Below, one piece after another: positions 37,438 to 46,538 of a stretch of DNA of 64,000 nucleotides. The DNA lies in the NCBI GenBank assembly GCA_004134995.1, contig REGP01000002.1, positions 868,001-932,000 of the forward strand, written 5' to 3'. Numbering within the stretch: the first letter of the stretch is position 1; every line of letters begins with the position of its first letter. The translations under genes and the position numbers were made by a program. Below the pieces are notes generated by a model. The model saw only the letters and a list, made by a program, of their open reading frames with translations. It was not told where the DNA came from and did not search any database. The DNA comes from Oxalobacteraceae bacterium CAVE-383 (GTDB taxonomy: Bacteria; Pseudomonadota; Gammaproteobacteria; Burkholderiales; Burkholderiaceae_D).

Positions 37438-37841
37438 GGCATGTTATGCATGTCGGGCATCATGGCCGGCATCATATTGTGATTGAGGTGATACATCACC
37501 CAGATCGAACCGCTCAGCGTGATCACCACCAGCACCAGCGTGAAAATCAGCGCCAGCATGCTCCAGCCGCCTTCGGACTTGGTATTCATGTGCAGGAAAT
37601 AGATCATGTGCACGACGATCTGCACCGCCGCGAAACCGAGGATGACCAAGGCGATGGTGTTCGAATCGCGGGCGTCGACGCCGCGCATGACCAGCCAGAA
37701 CGGAATCGCGGTCAGGATCACGGCCAGCAGGAAGCCGGTCATGTAGCCGCTCAGCGTGCTGTGGGGAGCGCCGCTGTCGTGGTGATCGTGATGGCCGCCG
37801 TCGTCGTGGCCATGGCCGTGGCGGTCGATATCGGAACTCAT
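37434..37841 (-). CDS. cyoD: Cytochrome bo3 ubiquinol oxidase subunit IV
   Basis: A 135-residue protein with three membrane helices (about 33-52, 62-85 and 95-115) and the family pattern FWLVMRGVDARDSNT and IVVHMIYFLHMN. It stabilises the CuB region of subunit I during assembly. The N-terminus is unusually His-rich (about 9 His in residues 8-21), and the C-terminus is Met/His-rich, so metal binding is conceivable. I chose ATG 37841, which overlaps the cyoC stop by 4 bp, over a longer frame. Confidence 0.93.
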   Translation of the reverse strand: MSSDIDRHGHGHDDGGHHDHHDSGAPHSTLSGYMTGFLLAVILTAIPFWLVMRGVDARDSNTIALVILGFAAVQIVVHMIYFLHMNTKSEGGWSMLALIFTLVLVVITLSGSIWVMYHLNHNMMPAMMPDMHNMP

Positions 37842-38485
37842 GGCAGCACTCCCATCAAATAGACAAAGGTAAACACGCCGATCCAGACCACGTCCAGGAA
37901 ATGCCAGAACATCGACAGGCACATCAGGCGGCGTTTGTTTTCCGGAATCAGGCCGTGCTTTTTCAACTGCACCATCAGCGTGATCAGCCAGACGATGCCG
38001 AAGCTCACGTGCAGGCCGTGCGTGCCCACCAGCGTGAAGAACGACGACAGGAACGCGCTGCGCTGCGGGCCGGCGCCTTCCAGGATCAGGTGCGTGAATT
38101 CATACAGTTCGAGGCCGATGAAGACCGCGCCCAGCAGGCCGGTGACCGCCAGCCAGGCCAGCATCGGGCGCAGCCGGTCTTTCTGCATCTCCAGCATCGC
38201 GAAGCCGTAGGTGATCGAAGACAGCAGCAGCATCGAGGTATTCACGGCCACCAGCGGCAGTTCGAACAGCTCGGCGCCGGTCGGGCCGCCGGCGTAATTG
38301 CGGCCCAGCACGCCGTACACGGCAAACAGGCAGGCGAAGATCAGGCAATCGCTCATCAGGTACAGCCAGAAGCCGAGCAGCGTGCTGTTCTCCGGGTGAG
38401 GTTCGGTGTCCAGGTGGAATCGCAGGGGCGCCTGCGCTATCGAATCGCGGCTGCCGGTGGTGGAAAGTGTGTGGGTTTCAGACAT
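37838..38485 (-). CDS. cyoC: Cytochrome bo3 ubiquinol oxidase subunit III
   Basis: A 215-residue protein with five membrane helices. The landmarks are [49 protein letters not shown] and [21 protein letters not shown]. It belongs to the haem-copper oxidase subunit III family. The ATG at 38485 overlaps the cyoB stop by 8 bp; the upstream extension seen in the same frame lies inside cyoB and is rejected. Confidence 0.95.
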   Translation of the reverse strand: MSETHTLSTTGSRDSIAQAPLRFHLDTEPHPENSTLLGFWLYLMSDCLIFACLFAVYGVLGRNYAGGPTGAELFELPLVAVNTSMLLLSSITYGFAMLEMQKDRLRPMLAWLAVTGLLGAVFIGLELYEFTHLILEGAGPQRSAFLSSFFTLVGTHGLHVSFGIVWLITLMVQLKKHGLIPENKRRLMCLSMFWHFLDVVWIGVFTFVYLMGVLP

Positions 38486-40493
38486 GATTGGCCAGCAGTA
38501 AAGTGCGTTCGGCTTCGGTGCGGAGAACTTCCTCCGCCGGAATGTAATAGTCGCGCTGATAGTTGAAGGTATGGCCGATCGCCACCGCCAGGATCGCAAT
38601 GAAGGCTACCCCCGTCAGCAGCCACATATGCCATATCAGTGCGAAGCCGAGCACGGCGGAGAGGCCGGCCAGGATGACGCCGGCGCCGGTATTTTTCGGC
38701 ATGTGGATGGCCTGGAAGCCTTCATGCGGGCGGCGGTACTGAAGCTGTTTCATCTGCCACCAGGCGTCGCCGTCGTGAATTTGCGGCGTGAACGCGAAGT
38801 TGTAGACCGGCGGCGGGGAAGACGTGGCCCATTCCAGGGTGCGGCCGTTCCATGGGTCGCCGGTATGGTCGCGCAGCGATTCGCGGCGGCGGTAGCTGAC
38901 CACCAGCTGGATGATGAAGCTGCCGATGCCGAGCGCGATCAGCACCGCGCCCAGGGCGGCGATCTGGAACCAGATCTGCAGCGAAGGGTCCTCGAAATGG
39001 CTCATGCGGCGCGTCACGCCCATCAGGCCGAGCACGTACAGCGGCATGAACGCCAGGTAGAAGCCGACCAGCCAGAACCAGAACGAGCATTTGCCCCAGA
39101 ACGGCTCCAGCTTGTAGCCGAAGGCTTTTGGAAACCAGTAGGTGATGCCGGCCATCAGGCCGAACAGCACGCCGCCGATGATGACGTTATGGAAGTGCGC
39201 CACCAGGAACAGGCTGTTGTGCAGCACGAAGTCGGCCGGCGGCACCGCCAGCAGCACGCCCGTCATGCCGCCGATGACGAAGGTCACCATGAAGCCGATG
39301 GTCCACAGCATCGGCACTTCATAGCGGATGCGGCCGTGGTACATGGTGAACAGCCAGTTGAAGATCTTGGCGCCGGTCGGGATCGAGATGATCATCGTGG
39401 TGATGCCGAAGAACGAATTGACGCTGGCGCCGGAGCCCATGGTGAAGAAGTGATGCAGCCAGACCAGATAGGACAGGACGGTGATCACCACGGTGGCGTA
39501 CACCATCGAGGCATAGCCGAACAGGCGCTTGCTGCTGAATGTGGACACCACTTCGGAAAAAATGCCGAACACCGGCAGCACCAGGATATAGACCTCGGGA
39601 TGGCCCCAGATCCAGATCAGGTTGACGTACATCATGGCGTTGCCGCCGAAATCGTTGGTGAAGAAATTGGTGCCCACATAGCGGTCCAGGCCCAGCATCG
39701 CCAGCACCGCGGTCAGCACCGGGAAGGCGGCCACGATCAGCACGTTGGTGCACAGCGCGGTCCAGGTGAAGATCGGCATCTTCATCAATTTCATGCCCGG
39801 CGCGCGCATCTTGATGATGGTGGCCAGCAGGTTGATGCCGGAGAGCAGCGTGCCGATGCCGGCAATCTGCAGCGACCATATATAGTAATCGACCCCCACG
39901 TCGGGACTCTGCGCGATGCCCGACAGCGGCGGATAGGCCAGCCAGCCGGTGCGCGCAAACTCGCCCACGAACAGCGACATCATCACCAGCGCGGCGCCGC
40001 TGGTGGTCATCCAGAAGCTGAAATTGTTCAGGAACGGGAACGCCACGTCGCGCGCGCCGATCTGCAGCGGCACCACGAAATTCATGATGCCGGTGATCAG
40101 CGGCATGGCGACGAAGAAAATCATGATGACGCCGTGCGCGGTGAAGACCTGGTCGTAGTGATGCGGCGGCAGGTAGCCGGCGTCGCCGCCGAAGGAAATG
40201 GCCTGCTGCAGGCGCATCATGATGGCGTCCGAAAAGCCGCGCAGCAGCATCACCAGGCCCAGCACGACGTACATGATGCCGATCTTCTTGTGGTCGATGC
40301 TGGTGAACCATTCGCGCCACAGATAACCCCAGACGCGGTAATAGGTCAGCAGGCCGACGACGACCAGTCCGCCCAGCATGACCATGATGAACGTGATCAG
40401 CAGGATCGGCTCGTGGAAAGGAATGGCGTCCCAGGTCAGGCGGCCGAAAATCAGCTTGGTGAAATCGATGTGTTCAAACATGGTGGCATTCAT
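38478..40493 (-). CDS. cyoB: Cytochrome bo3 ubiquinol oxidase subunit I
   Basis: A 671-residue catalytic subunit with about 15 membrane helices. The low-spin haem ligands are His120 ([10 protein letters not shown]) and the second His of [11 protein letters not shown]. The CuB ligands lie in [11 protein letters not shown] and WLHHFFTMG. The ubiquinol-site residues known from E. coli are present: Arg85 and Asp89 in [12 protein letters not shown], His112 and Gln115 in PPHHYDQVF. It oxidises ubiquinol, reduces O2 to water and pumps protons. The ATG overlaps the cyoA stop (ATGA). Confidence 0.97.
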   Translation of the reverse strand: MNATMFEHIDFTKLIFGRLTWDAIPFHEPILLITFIMVMLGGLVVVGLLTYYRVWGYLWREWFTSIDHKKIGIMYVVLGLVMLLRGFSDAIMMRLQQAISFGGDAGYLPPHHYDQVFTAHGVIMIFFVAMPLITGIMNFVVPLQIGARDVAFPFLNNFSFWMTTSGAALVMMSLFVGEFARTGWLAYPPLSGIAQSPDVGVDYYIWSLQIAGIGTLLSGINLLATIIKMRAPGMKLMKMPIFTWTALCTNVLIVAAFPVLTAVLAMLGLDRYVGTNFFTNDFGGNAMMYVNLIWIWGHPEVYILVLPVFGIFSEVVSTFSSKRLFGYASMVYATVVITVLSYLVWLHHFFTMGSGASVNSFFGITTMIISIPTGAKIFNWLFTMYHGRIRYEVPMLWTIGFMVTFVIGGMTGVLLAVPPADFVLHNSLFLVAHFHNVIIGGVLFGLMAGITYWFPKAFGYKLEPFWGKCSFWFWLVGFYLAFMPLYVLGLMGVTRRMSHFEDPSLQIWFQIAALGAVLIALGIGSFIIQLVVSYRRRESLRDHTGDPWNGRTLEWATSSPPPVYNFAFTPQIHDGDAWWQMKQLQYRRPHEGFQAIHMPKNTGAGVILAGLSAVLGFALIWHMWLLTGVAFIAILAVAIGHTFNYQRDYYIPAEEVLRTEAERTLLLANHV

Positions 40494-41545
40494 AGTGGTA
40501 ATTCACGGCGCGCGGCCGCGGTGCTTGCGGAGTTGCCGGCGGTGCAGACCGGCATTGCCATGGCCAGGGCCGGGGTGGCAACGCCCGGCGGCAGCGCGGC
40601 GCGGCCGGCGTCGGCGGCCATCATGTCCTTCATGCAGATGCTGCCGGCCTGCACGCAACGGTTGAGAATGGCGTCGTACAGGCCGGGCGCCACGGCGGCG
40701 TAATGGCGCACGGGATTGTTTTCGCTGGGTTGTTCCAGCTGCAGATAGGCGGCGCGGGTCAGCGTGCCGGCGGCATCCGCCTTGTCGGCACTGGCGCCGG
40801 CTTTGGCCTGCTGCACCCATTTTTCGAAATCCCCATCGCTCATGCCGTGGAATTTGAAGTGCATGCCCGAGAAACCCGCGCCGCTGTAATTGGCGGAGAA
40901 TCCCTCATACACGCCGGGTTGGTTGATGACGGCGTGCATCGTGGTCTGCATGCCGGGCATGGCGTAGATCTGGCCCGCCAGCGCCGGGATGAAAAACGAA
41001 TTCATCACGGTCGAGGCGGTGATCTTGAATTGAATCGGCCGATCCACGGGGGCGGCCAGCTCATTGACCGTGGCGATGCCTTGTTCCGGATAGAGAAACA
41101 GCCATTTCCAGTCGAGGGCGACCACTTCGACCACCAGCGGCTTGCTCTCGGCCGGCACCTCGCGCCCCTCGGCGATGCGGTCCAGCGGCCGGTAGGGATC
41201 CAGTTTATGGGTGCTGACCCAGGTAACCGCGCCCAGCGCGATGATAATCAGCAGCGGCGCGGCCCAGATCAGCAGCTCCAGCACGGTGGAGTGATGCCAT
41301 TCGGGGCTGTAGGCGGCTTCCTTGTTGGAAGCGCGGTAGCGCCAGGCGAACAGCAATGTCAGGAAAATCACCGGAATGATGATGACCAGCATCAAAATGG
41401 TGGAGATAATGATCAGATTGCGTTGCTGGAGCGCCACATCGCCCGAAGGCGACAGCAATACCATATTGCAGCCTCCGAGCAGGGCCAGCAGGGGCGTGAG
41501 CAGCGGAAGCAATAGCAGATTGCGGAGTTTTTTAGAGGGTAGCAT
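40490..41545 (-). CDS. cyoA: Cytochrome bo3 ubiquinol oxidase subunit II (lipoprotein)
   Basis: A 351-residue protein. The lipoprotein signal ends LALLGGC (Cys26). Two membrane helices follow (about 45-70 and 88-110), then a periplasmic cupredoxin domain with [18 protein letters not shown] and [16 protein letters not shown]. As in other quinol oxidases the CuA ligands are missing, so it does not accept cytochrome c. I chose ATG 41545 for the signal peptide; ATG 41575 and the ATG at 41626 are longer alternatives. The C-terminal tail is Ala-rich and longer than in E. coli. It is the first gene of cyoABCD. Confidence 0.93.
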   Translation of the reverse strand: MLPSKKLRNLLLLPLLTPLLALLGGCNMVLLSPSGDVALQQRNLIIISTILMLVIIIPVIFLTLLFAWRYRASNKEAAYSPEWHHSTVLELLIWAAPLLIIIALGAVTWVSTHKLDPYRPLDRIAEGREVPAESKPLVVEVVALDWKWLFLYPEQGIATVNELAAPVDRPIQFKITASTVMNSFFIPALAGQIYAMPGMQTTMHAVINQPGVYEGFSANYSGAGFSGMHFKFHGMSDGDFEKWVQQAKAGASADKADAAGTLTRAAYLQLEQPSENNPVRHYAAVAPGLYDAILNRCVQAGSICMKDMMAADAGRAALPPGVATPALAMAMPVCTAGNSASTAAARRELPL

Positions 41546-41700
41546 CGCCTGGCGCTGAAAAGCGTAATGGAACATTTGGATGGAAGCAAAATCTACGCCG
41601 ATAGCGGTGCGGCGTGAATTGGACATTTTGTCCTATGGCGGCGCAAGCCGACTGGTGCGATGCTTCGGGATCGCGTATACATATCCGGAATCGAGCAAGC

Positions 41701-43047
41701 ATGATATCCACCACCTCCGACACAGAAACCTCCGCCCCCAATAATGACAATTCGGGCGCCGGCCGCCCCCAGGAAAACGCTGCTCACTCAAAAGTCGCAC
41801 CAAGTGAGATTGCGGTAGGAGTTGTCATCGGCCGCGCGTCCGAATACTTCGATTTCTTTGTCTATGGCATTGCTTCCGTGCTGGTGTTCCCGGAAGTTTT
41901 CTTTCCGTTCGAGAACCGGCTGGAAGGCCTGCTGTTTTCCTTCGTGATTTTTTCGTTTGCATTTATCGCCCGTCCGATCGGCACCGCCGTATTCATGTCG
42001 ATCCAGCGCCGCTGGGGCCGCGGCTTCAAGCTGACCGCGGCGCTGTTCCTGCTGGGCACGGCGACGGTCGGCATGGCTTTCCTGCCCGGTTACGGCACAT
42101 TGGGCTTCACTTCAATTGTGTTGCTATCTGTATTTCGCTTTCTGCAGGGCATCGCGCTGGGCGGTTCCTGGGATGGCCTGCCTTCCTTGCTGGCGTTGAA
42201 CGCGCCGCGCGCGCGGCGCGGCTGGTACGCAATGCTGGGCCAGCTTGGCGCGCCGATCGGTTTCATGCTCGCCAGCGCGCTGTTCCTGTTTTTGCATTCG
42301 AGCCTGGCGGAGAATGATTTCCTGGAGTGGGGCTGGCGTTATCCCTTCTTCGTGGCGTTCGCGATCAACGTGGTCGCCTTGTTCGCGCGCCTGCGCCTGG
42401 TCGTGACCGAGGAATATACCAAGTTGCTGGAAGAGGGCGATCTGGAACCGATCCCGGTTTTCCAGATGCTGCGCGCGCAGGGTTATAACCTGTTCATCGG
42501 CGCCTTCGCTGCGCTGGCCAGTTATGCGCTGTTCCATCTGGTGACGGTGTTTCCGCTGTCGTGGATCGCGCTCAAATCGTCGCAGGCGATCGACAACGTC
42601 CTGCTGGTGCAGATTGTCGGCGCCGGCTTCGGCATTCTGGGGACCATCGCTTCCGGCCTGATCGCCGACCGCATCGGCCGGCGCACCACGCTCGGCCTGC
42701 TGGCCTGCCTGATCGGCGTATTCGGCCTGTTCACGCCATGGCTGCTGGACGGCGGCCCGGCGGCGCAGGACGCATTCATCCTGATCGGGTTTGCGCTGCT
42801 CGGCGTTTCATACGGGCAGGCCTCGGGCACGGCGACCGCCAATTTCGAACGCAAATTCCGCTACACCGGCGCGGCGCTGACCACCGATTTCGCGTGGCTG
42901 CTGGGCGCGGGTTTCGCGCCGCTGGTCGCGCTCGGCCTGTCCGCGCATTTCGGCCTGGCGTATGTCAGCGTCTATCTGCTGTCGGGCGTGGCCTGCACCT
43001 TGCTGGCGTTGAAAATCAATCATTCGCTGGAATCGGTGGCGCGTTGA
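41701..43047 (+). CDS. MFS transporter, metabolite:H+ symporter (MHS) family
   Basis: A 448-residue permease with 12 membrane helices. The MHS opening GRASEYFDFFVYGIASVLVF and the loop AFIARPIGTAVF are present, followed by RFLQGIALGGSWDGLPSLLA in helix 4 and ADRIGRRTTLG in the middle loop. Substrates of this family include dicarboxylates, aromatic acids, shikimate and betaines; nothing here selects among them. The start at 41701 avoids the overlap with cyoA that earlier in-frame ATGs would create. It is divergent from cyoA. Confidence 0.87.
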   Translation: MISTTSDTETSAPNNDNSGAGRPQENAAHSKVAPSEIAVGVVIGRASEYFDFFVYGIASVLVFPEVFFPFENRLEGLLFSFVIFSFAFIARPIGTAVFMSIQRRWGRGFKLTAALFLLGTATVGMAFLPGYGTLGFTSIVLLSVFRFLQGIALGGSWDGLPSLLALNAPRARRGWYAMLGQLGAPIGFMLASALFLFLHSSLAENDFLEWGWRYPFFVAFAINVVALFARLRLVVTEEYTKLLEEGDLEPIPVFQMLRAQGYNLFIGAFAALASYALFHLVTVFPLSWIALKSSQAIDNVLLVQIVGAGFGILGTIASGLIADRIGRRTTLGLLACLIGVFGLFTPWLLDGGPAAQDAFILIGFALLGVSYGQASGTATANFERKFRYTGAALTTDFAWLLGAGFAPLVALGLSAHFGLAYVSVYLLSGVACTLLALKINHSLESVAR

Positions 43048-43066
43048 ATTACGATCGTCTCTGTAT

Positions 43067-43357
43067 CTATTTCGATATCAGGCAAGCGCCGAATACACGG
43101 CTGGCAATGAGGAACAAGGTGTCCTCGTCGTGCACCAATTGTCCTGCCAGATCGACGCTCCAATCACCTTGAGAATTGAGCTCGATGATCACAGCGCCAG
43201 TGGTTGCGCCTGTTTTTGCAATCTGGAGCGCCCGTTTTAATTTGACGGCGACGTCCATGCAATTGGTGGTGAGCGGTTTGTCGATCGTGGGGATAAGTCG
43301 TAGAACTCTGGCTTTGTGCGGCTGAGAGATAGGCGGCGGAAGCACCGTGTCTGTCAT
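43067..43357 (-). CDS. Small protein of unknown function in the accessory region
   Basis: A 96-residue acidic-to-neutral soluble protein (TNCMDVAVKLKRALQIAKTG in the middle, DEDTLFLIASRVFG near the end). I do not recognise the family. CCGGAG (43366-43371 on the minus strand reading) lies shortly upstream of the ATG. A strongly structured stretch at 43405-43483, resembling a phage C4-type RNA, would be the 5' leader of this transcript. This placement resembles phage-derived regulatory units. Confidence 0.55.
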   Translation of the reverse strand: MTDTVLPPPISQPHKARVLRLIPTIDKPLTTNCMDVAVKLKRALQIAKTGATTGAVIIELNSQGDWSVDLAGQLVHDEDTLFLIASRVFGACLISK

Positions 43358-43404
43358 GAAGAACTCCGGTTGGATTTTTTAAATCCACCTTCCTTGTGAG
43401 AGGG

Positions 43405-43483
43405 TGGCCGGGTACTTGAATGCCGCTACAGGCGGTCCGCAGTTTTCCCCGAAGGTCTTGTATGACTGCGCGCTACCCGGCCA
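43405..43483 (-). ncRNA. Candidate structured RNA, C4-antisense-like leader
   Basis: A perfect 10-bp outer stem, TGGCCGGGTA (43405-43414) with TACCCGGCCA (43474-43483), closes a 59-base interior. The interior holds two more helices: CCGC/GCGG around TACAG near 43423-43435, and CGCAGT (43438-43443) with ACTGCG (43465-43470). The closing GCCGGGT stem, two inner hairpins and position upstream of a small gene recall phage C4 antisense RNAs. The family assignment is from memory and unverified. Confidence 0.4.
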
Positions 43484-43659
43484 TAAAACTTATGGACGTA
43501 AAAAATCCACGGCTGTCGGGCGAGGTACCGCTGTAGGGTGCATTCAACACCGGCGAAAACTTTAACGTGGATCGTTTATGGGGTCAACGCAATACCCGGC
43601 GAATTGGCATGCTGGGCTTGAATTTAGGAAAATGCCTACGTCGAATGGATGTCCGTTAT

Positions 43660-43676
43660 TGGCCGATAGCGGACTG
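43660..43676 (+). repeat. Dispersed TGGCCGATNGCGGAC motif, copy 1
   Basis: TGGCCGATAGCGGACTG, preceded by GTCCGTTAT. Related copies occur at 45694, 45745 and 47164, all within the accessory patch. They look like fragments of a decayed dispersed sequence. Confidence 0.6.
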
Positions 43677-43706
43677 TCCGCAATTCTTGACGGCGGCGGC
43701 TGAAAT

Positions 43707-44906
43707 TTAGTCCATGTAGTTAAAATAGTTTGGTGCCCCATTCCAGCGTGAATAAAGCTGAGTACCGGTCCAGTAAGTAACATGTCCGTAATCGTCTACT
43801 GAACGATGCGCACGCTTGACACCCAATTCATTAAATTGAGTCATTGAAGTGGCATCAAGCAATGGGATCTCATCGCCTACTTGGCCATAGCCATCATCAG
43901 AAACTTTTTTGTTGCTGATTGATAGCAGCAAAGCGGCGTGCTTGGTTTCCTTGATGACGACTGCATAGCTATTGAGCGTTGAGTTGTAGCCCCAAGTACT
44001 ATGTACTACCCTTGGATCGAACGGGTTGTGTGCGAGTGCTTCAATTAAACGATTTACAAATGAACTAGCGACGAGACGGGACTTGTCCTTTATAACGCCA
44101 TTTGTAGCTTGCTTACACCAATCAATAATGTCCTCGCTATCCCTGAGTTGGAGTTCGCTAGATACTCTGGCGGCAAACTTATGCGCAGCGGGTGTGTAAG
44201 AGGAGGTGGTAACAAACATCGCTTGCGCTGCTGGCTCAGCTTTTGCAGCCCCATATATAGCCTGGACAGGCTGTAGATCGATTCTACTATCGGGCGCGTA
44301 ACGTTTTGCCTGTACGACGGTTAGGATGTCTCCAATAGGATTGGGTTGCCATAGTCTGAGGTCTATACCACCATCATTTTGCCCAGGACCGAGTATGGCT
44401 GAATATCCGTGGTTTTGGAAAATGCGAAAAAGGAGAATTTCAAAATCCCGCCAGTGCAATCGATAAAGGGCGCTAGGATTAGTAGCAAAGTATTGATACA
44501 ACTCCTCATATACATCGCCAGTATCTTCAACCAATAAGCTGCAAACCCATTGCCAATGAAAGTATTCATAAAACTTCGCATTACGGTCAGCATCGTTAGC
44601 GTAGAGAGCCAAGGTTACGTTGTCTTCTTGTTCATACCAGTATCCAAGGCTTGCGAGCAACGTTGAAAACTCGGATTCAAGATGAGATTCGACAATGATG
44701 CCAACCGTATTTTCGGCGTGAAACAAGGTAACTACCGGCTCTTCTTCTCGTGGTTCATCTCCAGAATGCTCCAATTTGGAAGAAAAGCTTGCGTCGTGCC
44801 AAAGGCCATTGTCTTCAGCCCAAGATTGAATTGCTTGACGAATGCGGGCGATTTCGTCAACAACATCCTGATCCGACCAGTGCGAAACCTGTGATCTTGT
44901 AGTCAT
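43707..44906 (-). CDS. Mrr-type restriction endonuclease-like protein
   Basis: An approximately 399-residue protein. The centre (about 155-265) is a PD-(D/E)XK nuclease of the Mrr_cat type: WRDFEILLFRIFQNHGYSA, then the Asp in GGIDLRLW and the Gln-x-Lys in VVQAKRY, the QxK variant found in Mrr, followed by AAKAEPAAQAMFVTTSSYT. Mrr-like enzymes cut modified DNA. The N-terminal 150 residues and C-terminal 120 residues are not recognised. No methyltransferase is adjacent, as expected for a modification-dependent enzyme. The ATG at 44906 follows GGAG by 11 bases; ATG 44930 is an alternative. Codon use is less GC-rich than the flanks, suggesting transfer. Confidence 0.82.
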   Translation of the reverse strand: MTTRSQVSHWSDQDVVDEIARIRQAIQSWAEDNGLWHDASFSSKLEHSGDEPREEEPVVTLFHAENTVGIIVESHLESEFSTLLASLGYWYEQEDNVTLALYANDADRNAKFYEYFHWQWVCSLLVEDTGDVYEELYQYFATNPSALYRLHWRDFEILLFRIFQNHGYSAILGPGQNDGGIDLRLWQPNPIGDILTVVQAKRYAPDSRIDLQPVQAIYGAAKAEPAAQAMFVTTSSYTPAAHKFAARVSSELQLRDSEDIIDWCKQATNGVIKDKSRLVASSFVNRLIEALAHNPFDPRVVHSTWGYNSTLNSYAVVIKETKHAALLLSISNKKVSDDGYGQVGDEIPLLDATSMTQFNELGVKRAHRSVDDYGHVTYWTGTQLYSRWNGAPNYFNYMD

Positions 44907-45326
44907 TTTTTGGCAATCTCCGCATGGCATCTGATGAAGGTATTGGTGTGCTGTAGATTTTCACACAGCGATCCTATCGTCTATTGAGTACTGGACCTAA
45001 GTTCAGTCTTAACGGAACCCACAGTGCAAGCCTGGGGCCCCCCGTAAGCGTCGCCGGGCATTAGTTACCCGATCCAAATGCCAAGGATATCCAGTTAGTC
45101 TATTTTGGCTGATTCTTTTTTAGCCCAGGCAGGCAGCTTGAACACCCCACGTTTTTTATATGGATAAAAACTTCCCACATACGCGTATAGTAGAGCTGGC
45201 TTTCGAATTGGCATTATAAATACAACGAACAATAGAATGAAATTGCCACGCATCGGCGATAGATTGGTCCGCCGGCATGAAATATAAAAGAATAGGGTGC
45301 GCCGCGCCTTTTACCAGGGGATAACA
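44907..45326. other. Intergenic region without recognised genes
   Basis: About 420 bp, AT-richer than the flanks. It must contain the promoters of the divergent endonuclease and small exported protein genes. I see no clear hairpin terminator, repeat or RNA, apart from a GC-rich patch GGGGCCCCCC near 45033-45042. Confidence 0.4.
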
Positions 45327-45605
45327 ATGAAATATCTTTTACTTGCACTGCTAACGGTAGCAGCAACAGCTTGGGCCGCTGATCGTGCTGTTAATGGTTA
45401 TACGCGTAGCAATGGGACGTATGTGCAGCCCTATGAGCGAACCGCTCCAGATAATACCCGTTCGAATAACTACAGTACGCAAGGAAATATCAATCCGTAC
45501 ACAGGTCAGCAAGGCACGAAACCGATGGAGCCAAATTATAATTCTTTCCAGCAACCATCCCAATCAACTCAAAGGGAAAACGGTTTTAATCCATACGGGC
45601 GGTAA
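45327..45605 (+). CDS. Small exported protein with NGYTRSNGTYVQPY motif
   Basis: A 92-residue protein. A signal peptide (about 1-19, LLLALLTVAATAWAA) precedes a mature part of about 70 residues rich in Asn, Gln, Tyr and Pro. The mature part carries NGYTRSNGTYVQPYERTAP and INPYTGQQGTKP. I recall this motif in small periplasmic proteins scattered through proteobacterial accessory regions and phages, but its function is not known to me. I chose ATG 45327 for the signal peptide; GGGGATAAC precedes it. Confidence 0.7.
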   Translation: MKYLLLALLTVAATAWAADRAVNGYTRSNGTYVQPYERTAPDNTRSNNYSTQGNINPYTGQQGTKPMEPNYNSFQQPSQSTQRENGFNPYGR

Positions 45606-45693
45606 AGCCAACCGCTGTTCAAAGAAGGTTTCCCGAAGTCGCAGTGCCATTTGACTATCCTGCGACATTGGGGTGTCGGGCAATGGCAGCTTC

Positions 45694-45710
45694 TGGCCGA
45701 TTGCGGACAT
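45694..45710 (+). repeat. Dispersed TGGCCGATNGCGGAC motif, copy 2
   Basis: TGGCCGATTGCGGACAT, preceded by GGCAGCTTC. It is the best preserved of the four copies in the window. Confidence 0.6.
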
Positions 45711-45744
45711 CGCAGAATTTGGCCTAGATTAAACTTCCAAAAAA

Positions 45745-45761
45745 TGGCCGATTGCAGACAT
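45745..45761 (+). repeat. Dispersed TGGCCGATNGCGGAC motif, copy 3
   Basis: TGGCCGATTGCAGACAT, differing from copy 2 at one position, 51 bp downstream of it in the same orientation. Confidence 0.6.
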
Positions 45762-45961
45762 CTCGGGACAATATCAGGATGAGGCTGGCGTCTGCGTTCA
45801 GCAGTGAAAACGCTGTTTCGCAATTTTAAAATTAGCCCCTGCTTCCGGCAATTCTCTGTGCCCCAATTTTTGTTACGCACAATTCATCATTGTGACATCA
45901 CTTTGGGTTAAATTTATGGCCCGTGCATAAGCACGGTTCCATCAATCTAGAAAGGGTTGTC

Positions 45962-46306
45962 ATGAGCAAGGTTACGATTGGCAAACATTGGTTCCCAGCG
46001 GGCGGCGGGCAGAATTCCGTGGTCCAACTTGTTGCACCAGCGGACAACAAACAGGGCGTTATTCTCAGGACAATTAGCTTGGGCAATGGTGGACTTGGTC
46101 AAGCCCAAGTCGCCATTTACGCCGACACCCATGCTCCCGCGTCACCTGGAGATGGGAATACCAGGCAGATTGCCGTATATAACTCGGCGGACTTCACTTC
46201 TTTGATAGTCCCCTACGAAATCGAAGTACCTGCAGGCCTTGGAATTTGGCTCGGCTTTACAGGTTCCGCGCAAGCCCAGCTCACCTACGACTTCATCGAC
46301 GAGTAA
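45962..46306 (+). CDS. Small protein of unknown function, paralogue A of a convergent pair
   Basis: A 114-residue protein without signal peptide or membrane helix. It is rich in short beta-strand-like segments: SVVQLVAPADNKQGVILRT, AQVAIYADTHAPASPGDG and IVPYEIEVPAGLGIWLGF. It shares its whole length with the gene at 46539-46895 on the opposite strand. I do not recognise the family. The compact beta-sandwich look and Gly-rich turns would suit a phage-tail or carbohydrate-binding-like fold, but that is guesswork. AGAAAGG precedes ATG 45962. A terminator follows at 46337. Confidence 0.65.
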   Translation: MSKVTIGKHWFPAGGGQNSVVQLVAPADNKQGVILRTISLGNGGLGQAQVAIYADTHAPASPGDGNTRQIAVYNSADFTSLIVPYEIEVPAGLGIWLGFTGSAQAQLTYDFIDE

Positions 46307-46336
46307 TTCTGACTTGTAATCAGGACATCTGGATGG

Positions 46337-46367
46337 AAAGACGCCCGCAATACACGGACGTCTTTTT
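46337..46367 (+). terminator. Intrinsic terminator after paralogue A
   Basis: AAAGACG (46337-46343) pairs with CGTCTTT (46359-46365) and the T-run continues to 46366. It lies 30 bp after the stop of the plus-strand gene. Confidence 0.7.
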
Positions 46368-46486
46368 CGCCGGCGCACCCGATCGCACCTGAAATATTGC
46401 CGCATTAGTTTGGGTACGTTTAGAGGTACGAACGTCATGAAAAAATCAACTCGTCTGTATTAGGTCATCCGAGCTGGGTCGACATA

Positions 46487-46518
46487 GAAAAGCGGCTCGT
46501 CATTTTCCCGAGAGCCGC
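46487..46518 (-). terminator. Intrinsic terminator after paralogue B
   Basis: Read on the minus strand, GCGGCTC (46518-46512) pairs with GAGCCGC (46498-46492) and is followed by TTTTCT. It terminates the minus-strand gene at 46539 about 20 bp after its stop. Confidence 0.75.
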
Positions 46519-46538
46519 ATATCGACTTCTATTTGAAT

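Larger units (their letters stand above)
43358..43706. other. Intergenic region with structured element and one dispersed repeat
   Basis: This 349-bp region contains TGGATTTTTTAAATCCA (43370-43386, an inverted repeat), the candidate structured RNA at 43405-43483, and one copy of the TGGCCGATNGCGGAC motif at 43660. No gene is supported; a 73-codon frame at 43562-43783 overlaps the endonuclease gene and shows no family features. Confidence 0.6.
45606..45961. other. Intergenic region with two dispersed repeat copies
   Basis: This 356-bp region carries two copies of the TGGCCGATTGCNGACAT motif at 45694-45710 and 45745-45761, 51 bp apart. It otherwise has no supported gene or hairpin. Confidence 0.5.

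Noticed and set aside
38571-40703. A 710-codon open frame on the plus strand opposite cyoB and the start of cyoA
   Set aside because: It is an antisense frame produced by high GC at third positions of cyoB. Its product is His/Gln/Arg/Ala-rich low complexity with no family motif, and cyoB is beyond doubt.
43562-43783. A 73-codon minus-strand frame in the gap after the endonuclease gene
   Set aside because: It overlaps the 3' end of the endonuclease gene and spans the dispersed repeat, with no ribosome site and no recognisable features.
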